From: MR-S7 sp000400995
GTDB taxonomy: Bacteria; Pseudomonadota; Gammaproteobacteria; Burkholderiales; Burkholderiaceae_C
NCBI RefSeq assembly: GCF_045291395.1
Contig: NZ_CP152342.1
Location: forward strand, 1,736,001-1,800,000
Direction of reading: 5' to 3'
DNA length: 64,000 nucleotides
The notes under the pieces were generated by a model, which did not search any database, was not told the origin of the DNA, and saw only the letters and a program-made list of their open reading frames with translations. This document shows positions 34,462 through 44,000 of this stretch, piece by piece (positions within the stretch are counted from its first letter, which is position 1; every line of letters starts with the position of its first letter). Position numbers and translations under genes: made by a program.

Positions 34462-35724
34462 ATGAGCAAGCTGCTGCTCGGCTGCATCGCCGACGATTTC
34501 ACGGGCGCCACCGACCTCGCCAACAACCTTGTGCGCGCAGGCATGCGCGTGGTGCAGGCCATCGGCGTGCCGGAGGACCCGCTGGCGGCGGACGTGGATG
34601 CCGTCGTCATCGCGCTCAAATCGCGCACCAACCCCGTGGGCGAGGCCATTGGGCAATCGCTCGCCGCGCTGCGCTGGCTGCAAGGGCAGGGGGCGCGCCA
34701 GATCTACTTCAAGTACTGCTCCACCTTCGACAGCACCGCGGCCGGCAACATCGGCCCCGTGACCGAGGCGCTGATGGATGCGATGGGCACGGACTTCACC
34801 ATCGCCACCCCCGCCTTCCCCGACAACAAGCGCACCGTGTTTAAGGGCTACCTGTTCGTGGGCGACGTGTTGCTGAGCGAGAGCGGCATGCAGAACCATC
34901 CGCTCACGCCCATGACCGATCCGAACCTCGTGCGCGTGATGCAGTCGCAGTGCCAGCGCAAGGTGGGCCTGATCGACCATGCCGTGGTCGCGCGCGGCGC
35001 GGCGGCGGTCACCGAGCGCATCGCGCAGCTCCAGGCCGAGGGCGTTGCCATCGCCATCGTCGATGCCGTCTCCAATGACGACCTGCTGCGCACGGGCCCG
35101 GCGATCGCGGCGCTGCCGCTGGTCACGGCGGGCTCGGGCGTGGCGATCGCGCTGCCGGCCAACTTCGGCCTCGCGCCGTCGCCTGCCGCGAGCGTGCTGC
35201 CGCCCACGGGCGGGCTGCGCGCCGTGGTGTCGGGCAGCTGCTCGCTGGCCACCAACCGGCAGGTGCAGGACTTCATCGCGCGCGGCGGCGCGGCGCTGGC
35301 CATCGACCCGCTGCGCATCGCTGATGGTGCCGACGTGGCGGCCGAGGCGCTCGCCTGGGCCGCGCCGCTGCTGGAACGCGGCCCCGTGCTCGTCTATTCC
35401 ACGGCCGACAGCGGCGCGGTGAAATCCGTGCAGTCGCGCCTGGGCGTGGAAGAGGCGGGCGCGATGGTGGAGCGCACCATCGCAGCCATCGCGCGCGGCC
35501 TCGTCGAGCGCGGCGTGCGCCAGCTCGTGGTGGCGGGCGGCGAGACCTCTGGTGCCTGCGTGCAGGCGCTGGGCATCACGCAGATGCAGATCGGCCCGCA
35601 GATCGACCCGGGCGTGCCGTGGTGCCATGCGCAGGCGCTGGGCCAGGGCCTGCACGTCACGCTCAAGTCCGGCAACTTCGGCGGCGACGACTTCTTCACG
35701 CGCGCGTTCGAGGTGCTCGCATGA
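34462..35724 (+). CDS. otnK: 3-oxo-tetronate kinase (four-carbon acid sugar kinase, DUF1537)
   Basis: This is a 420-aa kinase of the DUF1537 family. The N-terminal substrate domain has CIADDFTGATDLANNLVRAG and KYCSTFDSTAAGNIGPV; the C-terminal nucleotide-binding domain has VAGGETSGACVQALG. It phosphorylates 3-oxo-tetronate at C4. It lies between denD and otnC and overlaps the otnC start by four bases (ATGA), the standard layout of this pathway. Confidence 0.93.
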   Translation: MSKLLLGCIADDFTGATDLANNLVRAGMRVVQAIGVPEDPLAADVDAVVIALKSRTNPVGEAIGQSLAALRWLQGQGARQIYFKYCSTFDSTAAGNIGPVTEALMDAMGTDFTIATPAFPDNKRTVFKGYLFVGDVLLSESGMQNHPLTPMTDPNLVRVMQSQCQRKVGLIDHAVVARGAAAVTERIAQLQAEGVAIAIVDAVSNDDLLRTGPAIAALPLVTAGSGVAIALPANFGLAPSPAASVLPPTGGLRAVVSGSCSLATNRQVQDFIARGGAALAIDPLRIADGADVAAEALAWAAPLLERGPVLVYSTADSGAVKSVQSRLGVEEAGAMVERTIAAIARGLVERGVRQLVVAGGETSGACVQALGITQMQIGPQIDPGVPWCHAQALGQGLHVTLKSGNFGGDDFFTRAFEVLA

Positions 35725-36386
35725 CCGAAACCCAGGCGCGCGAGGAGATCTGCCGCGTCGGCCGCAGCCTGTTCGAGCGCGGCTACGTGCACGCCACGGC
35801 CGGCAACATCAGCGTGCGGCTGGGTGACGGCGGTTTTCTCATCACGCCCACCGACGCCTGCCTGGGCTTTCTCGATCCCGCGCGCCTCGCGCGCCTGGAC
35901 GCGCAGGGCCAGCAGGTGAGCGGCGACCGCGCGAGCAAGACCATCGCGCTGCACGCGCGCATCTACGCCGCCGCGCGCGCGTTCGACGCGCAGACCGCCT
36001 GCGTGATCCACACGCACAGCACGCACTGCGTGGCCCTCACGCTGCAACCCGCGGAGGGGGAACTGCTGCCCGCCATCACGCCGTATTTCGTGATGAAGGT
36101 CGGCCACGTGCCCGTGATCCCCTACCACCGCCCCGGCGCGCCCGACGCCGCCGAGGCCGTGGCCCAGGCCATCGCGCGCTACGGCGCGCAAGGCACGCCG
36201 CTGCGCGCCGTGATGCTGGAGCGCCTGGGCCCCAACGTCTGGCACGACACTCCCGCCGCTGCGATGGCGACGCTGGAGGAACTGGAGGAAACGGCGCGGC
36301 TGTGGCTGCTGTCGTCTCCCAAGCCCGCCGCGCTCGACGCGGCACGCATCGACGAACTGCGCGCCACCTTCGGCGCGCGCTGGTAA
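35721..36386 (+). CDS. otnC: 3-oxo-tetronate 4-phosphate decarboxylase (class II aldolase family)
   Basis: This is a 221-aa class II aldolase/adducin family protein. It has GNISVRLGDGGFLITPT and the metal-binding IHTHSTHCVA. It decarboxylates 3-oxo-tetronate 4-phosphate to dihydroxyacetone phosphate, the last step of the route. The ATG at 35721 overlaps the otnK stop; the open frame extends further upstream but that is inside otnK. otnI follows after ten bases. Confidence 0.92.
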   Translation: MTETQAREEICRVGRSLFERGYVHATAGNISVRLGDGGFLITPTDACLGFLDPARLARLDAQGQQVSGDRASKTIALHARIYAAARAFDAQTACVIHTHSTHCVALTLQPAEGELLPAITPYFVMKVGHVPVIPYHRPGAPDAAEAVAQAIARYGAQGTPLRAVMLERLGPNVWHDTPAAAMATLEELEETARLWLLSSPKPAALDAARIDELRATFGARW

Positions 36387-36396
36387 GGAACAAGAC

Positions 36397-37206
36397 ATGC
36401 CCCGCTTTGCCGCCAACCTCTCCATGCTCTACAACGAGCATGCCTTCCTTGACCGTTTCGCCTCCGCCGCCGCAGACGGCTTCAAAGGCGTCGAATACCT
36501 GTTCCCCTACGACTTCCCCGCTGCCGAGATCGCCAAGCGCTTGAAAGACAACGGCCTGCAGCAGGTGCTATTCAACGCCCCGCCCGGCGATTGGGCCGCG
36601 GGCGAGCGCGGCCTGGCCTGCCTGCCGGGCCGCGAGGCCGAGTTCCGCGACGGCTTCGCGCGTGCGCTGGACTACGCCGCCGCGCTCGACTGCCCGCGCA
36701 TCCACGTGATGGCCGGCCTGCTGCCCGAGGGCCAGACGCGCGAGGCGCTGCGCCCCACCTACATCGACAACCTGCGCTGGGCGGCGGAGCAGGCCGTGAA
36801 AGCGGGGCGCAACGTGCTCATCGAGCCGATAAACACGCGCAACATCCCCGGCTTCTTCCTCAACCGCCAGGACGACGCGCACGCCATCGTGCAGGCCGTG
36901 GGCGCGCCCAACCTGCAGGTGCAGTTCGACCTGTACCACTGCCAGATCGTCGAGGGCGACGTGGCGATGAAGATCCGCCAGTACCTGCCCACGGGCCGCG
37001 TCGGCCACTTCCAGATCGCGGGCGTGCCCGAGCGGCATGAGCCCGATGTGGGCGAGCTGAACCACCCCTACCTGTTCTCCGTCATCGACGAGGTGGCCGC
37101 GCAGTGCGGCTGGCAGGGCTGGGTGGGCTGCGAATACCTGCCCGCGCGCGGCGCCGTGCCCGGCGGCACGACCAAGGGCCTGGGCTGGGCGCGCGGCTTG
37201 CTATAA
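36397..37206 (+). CDS. otnI: 2-oxo-tetronate isomerase (hydroxypyruvate isomerase family)
   Basis: This is a 269-aa TIM-barrel enzyme of the xylose isomerase-like/Hyi family (PRFAANLSMLYNEHAFLDRF at the start, IEPINTRNIPGFFLN, FDLYHCQIVEGD and the C-terminal WVGCEYLP). In this operon it should isomerise 2-oxo-tetronate (from LtnD or DenD) to 3-oxo-tetronate for OtnK. Start at 36397. It is the last gene of the operon; a dispersed repeat and the convergent mtfA follow. Confidence 0.92.
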   Translation: MPRFAANLSMLYNEHAFLDRFASAAADGFKGVEYLFPYDFPAAEIAKRLKDNGLQQVLFNAPPGDWAAGERGLACLPGREAEFRDGFARALDYAAALDCPRIHVMAGLLPEGQTREALRPTYIDNLRWAAEQAVKAGRNVLIEPINTRNIPGFFLNRQDDAHAIVQAVGAPNLQVQFDLYHCQIVEGDVAMKIRQYLPTGRVGHFQIAGVPERHEPDVGELNHPYLFSVIDEVAAQCGWQGWVGCEYLPARGAVPGGTTKGLGWARGLL

Positions 37207-37207
37207 G

Positions 37208-37260
37208 TAGGAGAGCTGCCAGCGCTTGCTGGACAAGCGCTGGAGGCCTATTTGGCTTGA
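37208..37260. repeat. Dispersed hairpin repeat between otnI and mtfA; supplies the mtfA stop
   Basis: The copy reads AGGAGAGCTGCCAGCGCTTG, then CTGGACAAGCGCTGGAGGCC and TATTTGGCTTGA. The core AGCGCTTG...CAAGCGCT is a perfect eight-base stem (37220-37240). The right end encodes, on the minus strand, the last residues (QAK) and the stop of mtfA. Confidence 0.88.
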
Positions 37261-38081
37261 AGTTCCTGTGCGGGGCGGAACAGCGCGTCCAGTACCGGCA
37301 GCAGCGTGGGGAATTCCTGCGCGAAGCGCTCGCGGTGCACGAAGTAGGCCTCGCAGGCCACGGCGAAGAATTCCGCCGGGGCCGTGGCGCCGTAGGCATC
37401 GAGCCAGGGCCACTCGCCGCCGAAGCGCTCGGCGATGATGACCCGCTCGCGGAACTGCTCGTAGGCCGGCTCCCAGGCCGCGCGCCAGGCGGCGTGCGCG
37501 GCACGGGCGTTCGCCGTGCCCATGAAGCCGGGCGGCAGGGGCGGGCTGCCGTCGGCGCCGCCGTTCTTCATGTCGATCTTGTGCACGAACTCGTGGATCA
37601 CCACGCTGGTCGCGTGCCCCTCGCGGCCCGCACCTTGGACGGCGGGCCAGCTCAGCATCACCGGGCCGTCCTGCATGGCTTCGCCGAGCAGCACCTCGTC
37701 GTAGTGGTGCACCACGCCGGCTTCATCGACGGCCTTGCGGCGCGCCACGGCCTCGGCCGGGTGCACGACGATGCCCACGAAGTCGTCGTACCAGGCCAGC
37801 GCCTGGCCGGGCTCGCCCCAGTGCAGCAGCGGCAGGCAGGCCTGCGCGGCGATGGCCACGGCCATGGCATCGGTCACCACGAGGCCATGCGCGCCCGTGA
37901 ATTCCTTGCGGTGCAGGAAGAGGGCGCTCAGCGCGCGCAGCTTGCCCTGGTCGGCCAGTGGCAGCGCGGAGAGGAAGGGGTAGCTGTGCAGCGTCTGCAG
38001 CCACAGGTCGGCCCCGATGTCGGGAATGGGGGCCACGGTGGCGCGTACGCGCCGGGCCAGGCGGGTGAGAAAGGCGGGCAT
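37248..38081 (-). CDS. mtfA: Zinc-dependent peptidase MtfA family
   Basis: This is a 277-aa metallopeptidase of the M90/MtfA family. The HExxH site is HEFVHKID (about residue 159), and the third ligand Glu is in AEFFAVACEAYF. E. coli MtfA is a cytosolic aminopeptidase that inactivates Mlc. The start at 38081 is five bases after the lpxH stop, so it is probably co-transcribed with lpxH. The last codons and TAG stop come from a dispersed repeat, so the natural C terminus may differ from that of relatives. Confidence 0.88.
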   Translation of the reverse strand: MPAFLTRLARRVRATVAPIPDIGADLWLQTLHSYPFLSALPLADQGKLRALSALFLHRKEFTGAHGLVVTDAMAVAIAAQACLPLLHWGEPGQALAWYDDFVGIVVHPAEAVARRKAVDEAGVVHHYDEVLLGEAMQDGPVMLSWPAVQGAGREGHATSVVIHEFVHKIDMKNGGADGSPPLPPGFMGTANARAAHAAWRAAWEPAYEQFRERVIIAERFGGEWPWLDAYGATAPAEFFAVACEAYFVHRERFAQEFPTLLPVLDALFRPAQELQAK

Positions 38082-38086
38082 CGCCC

Positions 38087-38869
38087 CTACGTGGTGGTGA
38101 GCGGCAGGCGCTGCAAGCCCTGGGGCGTGAGGCGCAGCACGCCGGCGCGTGGCGCAGGGGCTTCGAGATCCCAGTCGGTGAGCACGTGGCGCGCGAGGCC
38201 GGGGGCGAGTTCGTGGTCGGCGGGCAGGTGCGTGTGGCCGTGGACCAGCGCATCGGCGCGCGCGGCGCGCAGCCATCGAACAGCGGCGGGGCTGTCCACG
38301 TCGGCGTAGACCGCCATGCCCGACTGCTTGCGCGCTTCGCTCTCGCTGCGCGCGCTGCGGCCCTGGGCGCGGCGCTCCGCGAGCGGGCGCGCGAGCAACT
38401 GCGCCTGCCACTGCGGATTGCGCGCGAGGGCGCGAAAGCGCTGGTATTCCACGTCATTGAGGCACAGCGCGTCACCGTGCGAGAGCATCCAGCGCCTGTC
38501 CGCGAACGTGAGTACCGTGGGATCGGCCAGCACCGGGATGCCCGTGCGCTGCGTGAAACCCTCGCCGACGAGGAAATCGCGGTTGCCGTGCATGAAGAAG
38601 ACAGGCCGCAGCGCGGCGGCCTGCGCGAGCAGCGCGCAGCATTCGCTCTCGAAACTGCCGGGCTCGTCGATCGCATCGTCGCCCACCCAGACCTCGAACA
38701 GGTCGCCGAGCAGGAACACCGCGTCGGCGGGTGTCCCGTCGAGGTAGTTCGCGAAGGTGCGCAGCGTGGCGGGGTGGGCGCTCTCCAGATGCAGGTCGGA
38801 GAGGAAATCGACCGTGCGCCACCCGGCTGGCGCGGCCAGCTCGGCCATCGGCGGCACGGCCTCGGCCAT
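38087..38869 (-). CDS. lpxH: UDP-2,3-diacylglucosamine diphosphatase
   Basis: This is a 260-aa metallophosphoesterase of lipid A synthesis, hydrolysing UDP-2,3-diacylglucosamine to lipid X. It has the di-metal motifs SDLHLE, GDLFEVWVGDD, HGNRDF and HGHTH. A short N-terminal extension precedes the first motif. The start at 38869 is three bases from the cyclophilin stop; the cluster ppi-lpxH is conserved in beta- and gammaproteobacteria. Confidence 0.94.
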   Translation of the reverse strand: MAEAVPPMAELAAPAGWRTVDFLSDLHLESAHPATLRTFANYLDGTPADAVFLLGDLFEVWVGDDAIDEPGSFESECCALLAQAAALRPVFFMHGNRDFLVGEGFTQRTGIPVLADPTVLTFADRRWMLSHGDALCLNDVEYQRFRALARNPQWQAQLLARPLAERRAQGRSARSESEARKQSGMAVYADVDSPAAVRWLRAARADALVHGHTHLPADHELAPGLARHVLTDWDLEAPAPRAGVLRLTPQGLQRLPLTTT

Positions 38870-38872
38870 GGC

Positions 38873-39400
38873 TTACAGCGCCACGGCCTTGTCGATCACC
38901 ACGGCGTCGAACGGCACGTCGTCGTGGAAGCCCTTGCGCGTGGTGCGCACCTTCTTGATCGCGTCCACCACGTCCTGGCCCTTGACCACCTTGCCGAACA
39001 CGGCATAGCCCCAGCCCTGGCCGGAAGGCGCGGTGTGGTTCAGGAAGGCGTTGTCCACCACGTTGATGAAGAACTGGGCCGTGGCGCTGTGCGGATCGCC
39101 CGTGCGGGCCATGGCGATGGTGTACTGGTCGTTCTTCAGGCCGTTGGCGGCCTCGTTCTCGATGGGGTCGTCCGTGCCCTTTTGCTTCATGTCGGGCGTG
39201 AAGCCGCCGCCCTGGATCATGAAGTTCTTGATGACGCGGTGGAAGATGGTGCCGTCGTAGTGGCCCTTCTTCACGTAGGCGAGGAAGTTCTCGGTGGATT
39301 TGGGCGCGTTCACGGCGTCCAGCTCCAGCGTGATGACGCCGGGGGTGGCGGTCTCGGCCACGTTGATGGTGACGTGCAGTTCGACTTGCGGGTTGCTCAT
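38873..39400 (-). CDS. ppiB: Peptidylprolyl isomerase B (cyclophilin, cytoplasmic)
   Basis: This is a 175-aa cyclophilin. The active-site segment FHRVIKNFMIQGGGF and MARTGDPHSATAQFFIN carry the catalytic Arg and substrate-binding residues. No signal peptide, so cytoplasmic. Start at 39400 with GGAAAGGACTTCCTCC upstream. It lies between a periplasmic paralogue (17 bases upstream) and lpxH. Confidence 0.93.
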   Translation of the reverse strand: MSNPQVELHVTINVAETATPGVITLELDAVNAPKSTENFLAYVKKGHYDGTIFHRVIKNFMIQGGGFTPDMKQKGTDDPIENEAANGLKNDQYTIAMARTGDPHSATAQFFINVVDNAFLNHTAPSGQGWGYAVFGKVVKGQDVVDAIKKVRTTRKGFHDDVPFDAVVIDKAVAL

Positions 39401-39417
39401 GGAGGAAGTCCTTTCGT

Positions 39418-39996
39418 TTACTTGACCAGCGTTGCGGATTGGATGACGACGGGCGTCGTGGGCACGTTCTGGTGCATGCCCTTGTTCGCCGTGGCCACGG
39501 CCTTGATCTTGTCCACCACATCCTTGCCTTCGACCACCTTGCCGAACACGGCGTAGCCGTGGCCGTCGGGGTTGGGGGCGTTGAGCATGTCGTTGTTCTT
39601 CACGTTGATGAAGAACTGCGAGGTGGCAGAGTTCGGGTTGCCCGTGCGGGCCATGGCGATGGTGTACTGGTCGTTCTTCAGGCCGTTGGAGGCCTCCAGC
39701 GGGATCGGCGCCTTGGTGGGCTTTTGCGCCATGTCGGCGGTGAAGCCGCCGCCCTGGATCATGAAGCCGTCGATCACGCGGTGGAAGACGGTGCCGTCGT
39801 AGTGCTTGTCCTGCACGTAGGCCAGGAAGTTCTCCACCGTCTTGGGCGCCTTGGCCGGGTCGAGCTGCACCACGATGTCGCCCATGCTGGTGGCGAGCTT
39901 GACCTTGGGTGCGGCACCCTGTGCGCTTGCTACGTTGACCATAGCTGCCAGCGCAAGGCCGGCAAGCGCCAGGGCCGTATTTCTTCTGGAAATCAT
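39418..39996 (-). CDS. ppiA: Peptidylprolyl isomerase A (cyclophilin, periplasmic)
   Basis: This is a 192-aa cyclophilin with a signal peptide (RRNTALALAGLALAAMVNVASA) and the motifs FHRVIDGFMIQGGGF and MARTGNPNSATSQFFIN. It assists folding in the periplasm. It is a tandem paralogue of the cytoplasmic gene downstream. The start at 39996 has AAGGAGCC upstream. Confidence 0.93.
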   Translation of the reverse strand: MISRRNTALALAGLALAAMVNVASAQGAAPKVKLATSMGDIVVQLDPAKAPKTVENFLAYVQDKHYDGTVFHRVIDGFMIQGGGFTADMAQKPTKAPIPLEASNGLKNDQYTIAMARTGNPNSATSQFFINVKNNDMLNAPNPDGHGYAVFGKVVEGKDVVDKIKAVATANKGMHQNVPTTPVVIQSATLVK

Positions 39997-40065
39997 GCAG
40001 AGGCTCCTTGAGAAGTGCGAAAGAAAGGAAGGCGGCCCTGGGGGAAGCAGGGCCGCGGGACCGCG

Positions 40066-40614
40066 TCAGCGGCCGAGAGCAGGCTGGGGCTTGGCCGCAG
40101 GCAGCTCGCGCAGGAGCTTGAGCTTGGGAGCCACGGAGGCACCCACGGCCGGGTCGAGCTGCTGCGCGCGCGCATAGGACTGGATGGCCAGCCGGATGTG
40201 GATGTCGCCCAGGTTCTCGTGCGCGGTGGCATAGCCGGGGTTGGCGCGCACGGCCATCTCCAGCGCGGCGCGGGCCTTCTCCAGCTGGTTCTGGCCGGCG
40301 TAGAGCACGGCCAGGTTGTTGTAGGGCTCGGGCAGCTCGGGGTATTGCTCGGTGAGCTGCACGAAGCTGTCGATGGCCTCGGCCTGCTGGCCCGCATCGG
40401 CCTGCGCCACGCCGCGCAGGAAGCGCAGCTGCGGGTCGCGCGGGTTGGCGGCGATGCGCGGCTCCAGCTGGGCCAGCGCCTCGCGCGGCTTGCCCTGCTT
40501 GATGAGCTGGGAGATGCCGGCGTACTCGTCGGCATGCGCCCAGCCGGCTCCCGCCAGGGCGGCCACGGCCAACAGGCGCAGCAGGCGGTGGACAAGGGGT
40601 CGGGCGGGTGTCAT
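40066..40614 (-). CDS. Tetratricopeptide-repeat periplasmic protein
   Basis: This is a 182-aa protein with a signal peptide (LLRLLAVAALAGAGWAHA) and about three TPR units (REALAQLEPRIAANPRDPQLRFL, AEAIDSFVQLTEQYPELPEPYNN, KARAALEMAVRANPGYATAH). It is probably a periplasmic scaffold; the partner is unknown. The ATG at 40614 gives the signal peptide, but no clear Shine-Dalgarno is present. Divergent from cysS, and 69 bases upstream of the cyclophilin genes. Confidence 0.85.
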   Translation of the reverse strand: MTPARPLVHRLLRLLAVAALAGAGWAHADEYAGISQLIKQGKPREALAQLEPRIAANPRDPQLRFLRGVAQADAGQQAEAIDSFVQLTEQYPELPEPYNNLAVLYAGQNQLEKARAALEMAVRANPGYATAHENLGDIHIRLAIQSYARAQQLDPAVGASVAPKLKLLRELPAAKPQPALGR

Positions 40615-40774
40615 GGAGAGGGAAAAAGAGGGGTGGGAAGGCCTGCGCCAGAGGGCGCGGCGCGGGCTTATACTGCGGCGCATTGTAGCCGAGGGGGTGT
40701 GCGCAGCCGCCGCCCCCGGTGGCGCCGGCCCGCTGCCGTGCGGCGCCCGGTTCGCCCACCCCGAGAAGAAACCC

Positions 40775-42151
<1,377 letters not shown>

Positions 42152-42159
42152 ATAACGCA

Positions 42160-42222
42160 TTTGCAGTCGAATTGGCTTGCAGCGCAGGCGGGGTAAGCGG
42201 TGGCAGCTATTAAAAAGATAGT
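42160..42222. repeat. Degenerate dispersed repeat carrying the start of the glycosylase gene
   Basis: The segment GAATTGGCTTGCAGCGCAGG followed by CGGGGTAAGCGGTGGCAGCT and ATTAAAAAG resembles the right end, core and left end of a reverse-oriented copy. Its end contains the GTG start of the glycosylase gene at 42200. Confidence 0.5.
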
Positions 42223-42859
42223 GAACGAGGCGCCGCAGCTCACGCCGCCGGCCTACTGGGACGACGCGTGCAAGCACCTCGTCAAGAAGGACCGCGTGAT
42301 GCGCCGCCTGATCCCCGATCTGGGCGACGTGGCGCTGGCCCAGCGCGGCGACGCCTTCACCACGCTGGCGCGCAGCATCGTGGGCCAGCAGGTGTCGGTG
42401 GCGTCCGCGCAGCGCGTATGGGACCAGTTCGCCGCGCTGCCGCGCAGCATGACGCCGCGCAACGTGCTCAAGCTCAAGGTGGACGACATGCGCGCGGCCG
42501 GCCTGTCGGCGCGCAAGGTGGACTATTTGGTCGACCTGGCGCTGCACTTCGACAGCGGCCGCCTGCACGTCAAGCAGTGGGACGCGATGGACGACGAGGC
42601 CATCGTGGCCGAACTGGTGGCCATCCGCGGCATCGGCCGCTGGACGGCGGACATGTTCCTGATCTTCCACCTGGCGCGCCCCAACGTGCTTCCGCTGGAC
42701 GACGCCACCTTGATCCAGGGCATCAGCCAGCACTACTTTTCGGGCGATCCTGTGAGCCGCAGCGATGCCCGCGAGGTGGCGGAGGCGTGGAAACCCTGGT
42801 GCAGCGTGGCGAGTTGGTATATTTGGCGATCGCTCGCGCCCCTGCCGGTGGACTACTGA
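42200..42859 (+). CDS. DNA-3-methyladenine glycosylase II (AlkA/MagIII-type HhH glycosylase)
   Basis: This is a 219-aa base-excision repair enzyme. The helix-hairpin-helix is AIRGIGRWTADMF (about 138-150), followed by the catalytic Asp region LPLDDATL; QQVSVASAQRVW fits the family as well. It removes alkylated purines from DNA. The GTG start at 42200 gives MAAIKKIVNEAPQ; the start codon and first residues lie in a degenerate dispersed repeat. No AraC or Ada domain is present. accA follows 61 bases later. Confidence 0.9.
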   Translation: MAAIKKIVNEAPQLTPPAYWDDACKHLVKKDRVMRRLIPDLGDVALAQRGDAFTTLARSIVGQQVSVASAQRVWDQFAALPRSMTPRNVLKLKVDDMRAAGLSARKVDYLVDLALHFDSGRLHVKQWDAMDDEAIVAELVAIRGIGRWTADMFLIFHLARPNVLPLDDATLIQGISQHYFSGDPVSRSDAREVAEAWKPWCSVASWYIWRSLAPLPVDY

Positions 42860-42920
42860 TCCACCGCCCTGCAGCAGCAGCGAACGACGACGGGCCGGAC
42901 GAGCCCGAGGAGAAAACATC

Positions 42921-43898
42921 TTGGCGAAAAAGACCTTTCTGGATTTCGAGCAGCCCATCGCGGAGCTGGAATCCAAAATCGAAGAACTGCGCTATGTGCA
43001 GAACGAGAGCGCGGTGGACATCTCCGAGGAGATCGACCAGCTCAGCAAGAAGAGCCACCAGCTTACCAAGGACATCTACAGCGACCTGTCGCCCTGGCAG
43101 ATCACGAAAATCGCCCGCCATCCCGAGCGTCCGTACACCATGGACTATGTGCGGGAGATCTTCACGGATTTCGTCGAGATGCACGGCGACCGGCACTTCG
43201 CCGACGACCAGTCCATCGTCGGCGGCCTCGCGCGCTTCAACGGCCACGCCTGCATGGTGATCGGCCAGCAGAAGGGCCGCGACACCAAGGAGCGCGCCGT
43301 GCGCAACTTCGGCATGAGCAAGCCCGAGGGCTACCGCAAGGCTCTGCGCCTCATGAAGACGGCCGAGAAATTCAAGCTGCCCGTGTTCACCTTTGTCGAC
43401 ACGCCCGGCGCGTACCCCGGCATCGACGCGGAGGAGCGCGGCCAGTCCGAGGCCATCGGCCGCAACATCTACGAAATGGCCCAGCTCGAAGTGCCCATCA
43501 TCACCACGGTGATCGGCGAGGGCGGCTCGGGCGGCGCGCTGGCCATCAGCGTGGCCGACCAGGTCATCATGCTGCAGTATTCGATCTACTCGGTCATCAG
43601 CCCCGAGGGCTGTGCTTCCATCCTCTGGAAGACCAGCGACAACGCTAGGGATGCCGCCGACGCCATGGGCATCACGGCGCACCGCCTCAAGGCCCTGGGC
43701 CTGGTGGACAAGATCGTCAACGAGCCCGTGGGCGGCGCGCACCGCGACCACAAGCAGATGGCCGCCTTCCTCAAGCGCGCGCTGGGCGATGCCCACCGCC
43801 AGCTGGCCGACCTCAAGGCCCGGGAATTGCTGGAGCGCCGCTACGAGCGCCTGCAAAGCTACGGCCGCTTCACCGACACCAAGGCCGACAGCCGCTGA
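42921..43898 (+). CDS. accA: Acetyl-CoA carboxylase carboxyltransferase subunit alpha
   Basis: This is a 325-aa subunit of the carboxyltransferase that makes malonyl-CoA for fatty acid synthesis. It has the AccA N-terminal coiled region (FEQPIAELESKIEELRYVQN), HGDRHFADDQSIVGGLA, and the oxyanion glycines in GEGGSGGALAI. The TTG start at 42921 is well placed after GAGGAGAAAACATC and is the only start that matches the family N terminus; the upstream frame is not protein-like. Confidence 0.95.
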   Translation: MAKKTFLDFEQPIAELESKIEELRYVQNESAVDISEEIDQLSKKSHQLTKDIYSDLSPWQITKIARHPERPYTMDYVREIFTDFVEMHGDRHFADDQSIVGGLARFNGHACMVIGQQKGRDTKERAVRNFGMSKPEGYRKALRLMKTAEKFKLPVFTFVDTPGAYPGIDAEERGQSEAIGRNIYEMAQLEVPIITTVIGEGGSGGALAISVADQVIMLQYSIYSVISPEGCASILWKTSDNARDAADAMGITAHRLKALGLVDKIVNEPVGGAHRDHKQMAAFLKRALGDAHRQLADLKARELLERRYERLQSYGRFTDTKADSR

Positions 43899-44000
43899 CC
43901 CCGCCGGGGCAGGGTTCCCGACCATCGCCTTGCCCTGTATCAAGATGTAGGATGATTTCCTCGCGGCCGTGGAACGCGCTGCGCATGGAAGGAGTCCTGC

